Positions 4,749-6,112 of a stretch of DNA of 6,112 bases are shown here, piece by piece. The stretch's first letter is position 1, and every line of letters begins with the position of its first letter. This stretch comes from Acidobacteriota bacterium. Lineage in GTDB: Bacteria; Acidobacteriota; Thermoanaerobaculia; Multivoradales; JAHZIX01. The stretch spans positions 1 to 6,112 of the forward strand of contig JAGQSE010000664.1 of assembly GCA_020439725.1 (NCBI GenBank), read 5' to 3'. Position numbers and translations under genes: made by a program. The notes below the pieces were generated by a model, which was not told the origin of the DNA, did no database searches, and saw only the letters and a program-made list of their open reading frames with translations.

Positions 4749-6112
4749 CTACAGTCGAATCACCTGGAGGTGTCTACCGTCGAGCTCCATCTGCCGCCAC
4801 AGGGCCTCGACCAACGTCTCACCATACTTGCCCGGGAAGTAGGAGGTCGACAGCACCCGTTCCTGGAGCGAGCCGTGGGGCAGACACAGCTCGCGCAGTG
4901 TATCGACGCGACGCCGGCGGACTTCGTCGGTGCGCGCGGCGGCGGCGGCGAGCTTCGCCGCCAGCTGCTCGAGAGCGCCGATGGCGTGGTCGCGCGTGCG
5001 CTCCAGCGGCTTCGCCAGGTTGGCGTCGACTTCCGTGACGGGGCCGCGGAGCCCGTCGAGCAAGGTGGCGATCTGTTCCTTGACCGGGGTCACGAAGTCG
5101 ACGCCGGCCGCCTCGGCGAGCCGCTGGTCGAGCTCGCGCCGGTCCCCGAGAAGGTCCTCGAGACCGAGACCCAGGTCCTCGATCCACTCTAGATGACGCT
5201 CCTCGAGCACCAGCGTCTGCGGCCGGAGCGAGGTCGCCGGTCCGTCGAGACCGAGGAAACCGTGGACCGCGGCCGCCTGCACCATGTAGGAGAGCTCGCC
5301 GGGGCCGAGCACCTGGAGCGCGCTGCCGAGGACCGCGTCTTGGAGCGCCGGTCGGGCGAGGACACCGGGGCTGAGGACTCCGGGGTTGTCGCGCAACACA
5401 TCGTAGAGCTCGTCGACCGGCCGTTCCTCGTCGAGCCCGCGCAACCGGTAGTGGCTTTCGCCGATCCACTCGATACGCCGCCGCTCGCCGCCGCGCAGCA
5501 GGAAGAGCGGGCTGACCCCCGGTTGCGGCGCCACCTGGAGATCGAAACCGTAGCTGCGGATGCGGTCCTCCGACGCCGTCAAGGCCTGGTCGAGGGCATG
5601 GCGCTCGCGCACCAGGCGCTCCATCCACGGCACCTCCGCCCGCTTGAGGGCCGGCAGCTGAGCGTCGAGCATCAGCGGCGCTCGCTCGCCGAGAAGGTGG
5701 ACCAAGAGGCGAGGGAAGGCCTCGCCGAACCGCGCCGCGGGGCGGTACCAGCGGCCCAGGGTCTCGGTCCAGGCGCCGAAGCGGTCGCCGGGGATGGCCT
5801 CGCGGAGCTGCTCGAGACAGGCCTCGACCGCCGGCCCAAAGCTCCTCATTCCCACGGGAAGAAGCGGGTCGGGATCGTCCCCGAGACCTACGTCGAGAAG
5901 GCCTTCGTGGGTGAGGAAGGTGCCGTGGGCGACTTCGGCGAAGTCGTGGTCCTCGGTGGCGACCCAGAAGACCGCCACCGCCGGGCGACCGGCGGCCTCG
6001 AGCTCCGCCGCCCAGCGGGCGGCGGCCACCGCCTTCGACAGCGCGTACAGCCGCCCTCCGAACAGACCCGGTTGCTGGCCGGTGACCACCACCAAGGTCT
6101 CCGGGTCGGCCA
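4749..6112 (-). CDS. bshC: Bacillithiol synthase BshC (putative cysteine-adding enzyme), 5' end cut by window edge
   Basis: Catalyses the last step of bacillithiol synthesis, adding L-cysteine to the amino group of GlcN-malate in the cytoplasm. The frame is open to the right edge; 453 residues are visible, beginning ADPETLVVVTGQQPGLFGG. The TGQQPGLFGG block (visible residues 10-19) and FWVATEDHDF (48-57) are hallmark N-terminal BshC motifs. The family is usually about 520-540 residues, so roughly 70-90 N-terminal residues lie outside the window. A TTG codon at 6095 could be taken for a start but lies inside the conserved block, so it is not one. The C-terminal third has the charged, alanine- and leucine-rich helical stretch expected for the family's coiled-coil dimerisation region, then LQER (415-418) and YFPGKYG (424-430), also typical. 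It ends in TAG at 4751-4749, 77 bases before bshB1. Family assignment is firm; the exact chemistry of BshC rests on genetics and structures of Firmicutes homologues. Confidence 0.95.
   Translation of the reverse strand, partial: ADPETLVVVTGQQPGLFGGRLYALSKAVAAARWAAELEAAGRPAVAVFWVATEDHDFAEVAHGTFLTHEGLLDVGLGDDPDPLLPVGMRSFGPAVEACLEQLREAIPGDRFGAWTETLGRWYRPAARFGEAFPRLLVHLLGERAPLMLDAQLPALKRAEVPWMERLVRERHALDQALTASEDRIRSYGFDLQVAPQPGVSPLFLLRGGERRRIEWIGESHYRLRGLDEERPVDELYDVLRDNPGVLSPGVLARPALQDAVLGSALQVLGPGELSYMVQAAAVHGFLGLDGPATSLRPQTLVLEERHLEWIEDLGLGLEDLLGDRRELDQRLAEAAGVDFVTPVKEQIATLLDGLRGPVTEVDANLAKPLERTRDHAIGALEQLAAKLAAAAARTDEVRRRRVDTLRELCLPHGSLQERVLSTSYFPGKYGETLVEALWRQMELDGRHLQVIRL

Noticed and set aside
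4320..5192. Plus-strand open frame opposite bshB1 and bshC
   Set aside because: It covers two conserved genes on the opposite strand and the gap between them, and its arginine/proline-rich translation looks like out-of-frame GC-rich sequence.
6093..6095. TTG as the bshC start codon
   Set aside because: The frame continues upstream to the window edge, and residues ADPET before it fit the BshC pattern leading into TGQQPGLFGG, so the true start lies outside the window.

Overview
This is a GC-rich stretch in which every gene I can support lies on the minus strand, so transcription runs from right to left. In transcription order they are: bshC (5' end cut by the right edge), bshB1, bshA, a YigZ/IMPACT-family gene, a DUF4870 (Tic20-like) membrane protein, a Yip1-domain membrane protein, a DUF2752 protein, yidD, and perhaps the first 16 codons of another gene at the left edge. 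There are no RNA genes, mobile elements, CRISPR arrays or other signs of recent transfer. No gap between the supported genes exceeds about 125 bases.

Right half (about 2185-6112): the three bacillithiol biosynthesis enzymes are adjacent, followed directly by yigZ. BshA joins GlcNAc from UDP-GlcNAc to L-malate, BshB1 removes the acetyl group, and BshC adds cysteine to give bacillithiol, a low-molecular-weight thiol. bshB1 and bshA overlap by 4 bases (ATGA), and yigZ starts 10 bases after the bshA stop, so at least bshB1-bshA-yigZ looks like one translationally coupled unit.

Left half (about 91-2120): four small membrane-protein genes. The first two encode proteins with unusually proline-rich N-terminal tails; the last three are close or overlapping. 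A sigma70-like promoter candidate at 2169-2196, on top of the yigZ stop codon, could transcribe this group separately. A strong hairpin (1566-1614, perfect 13-bp outer stem) sits just upstream of the very good ribosome binding site of the Yip1-domain gene.

Organism: bacillithiol genes, high GC, and the mix of DUF4870, Yip1-domain and DUF2752 proteins suggest Acidobacteriota (possibly a Thermoanaerobaculia-like lineage). This is inference; no phylogenetic marker in the window settles it. Nothing here is a clearly new system. The parts most worth a second look are the compact bsh-yigZ unit, the 1566-1614 hairpin, and the proline-tailed membrane cassette linked to yidD.
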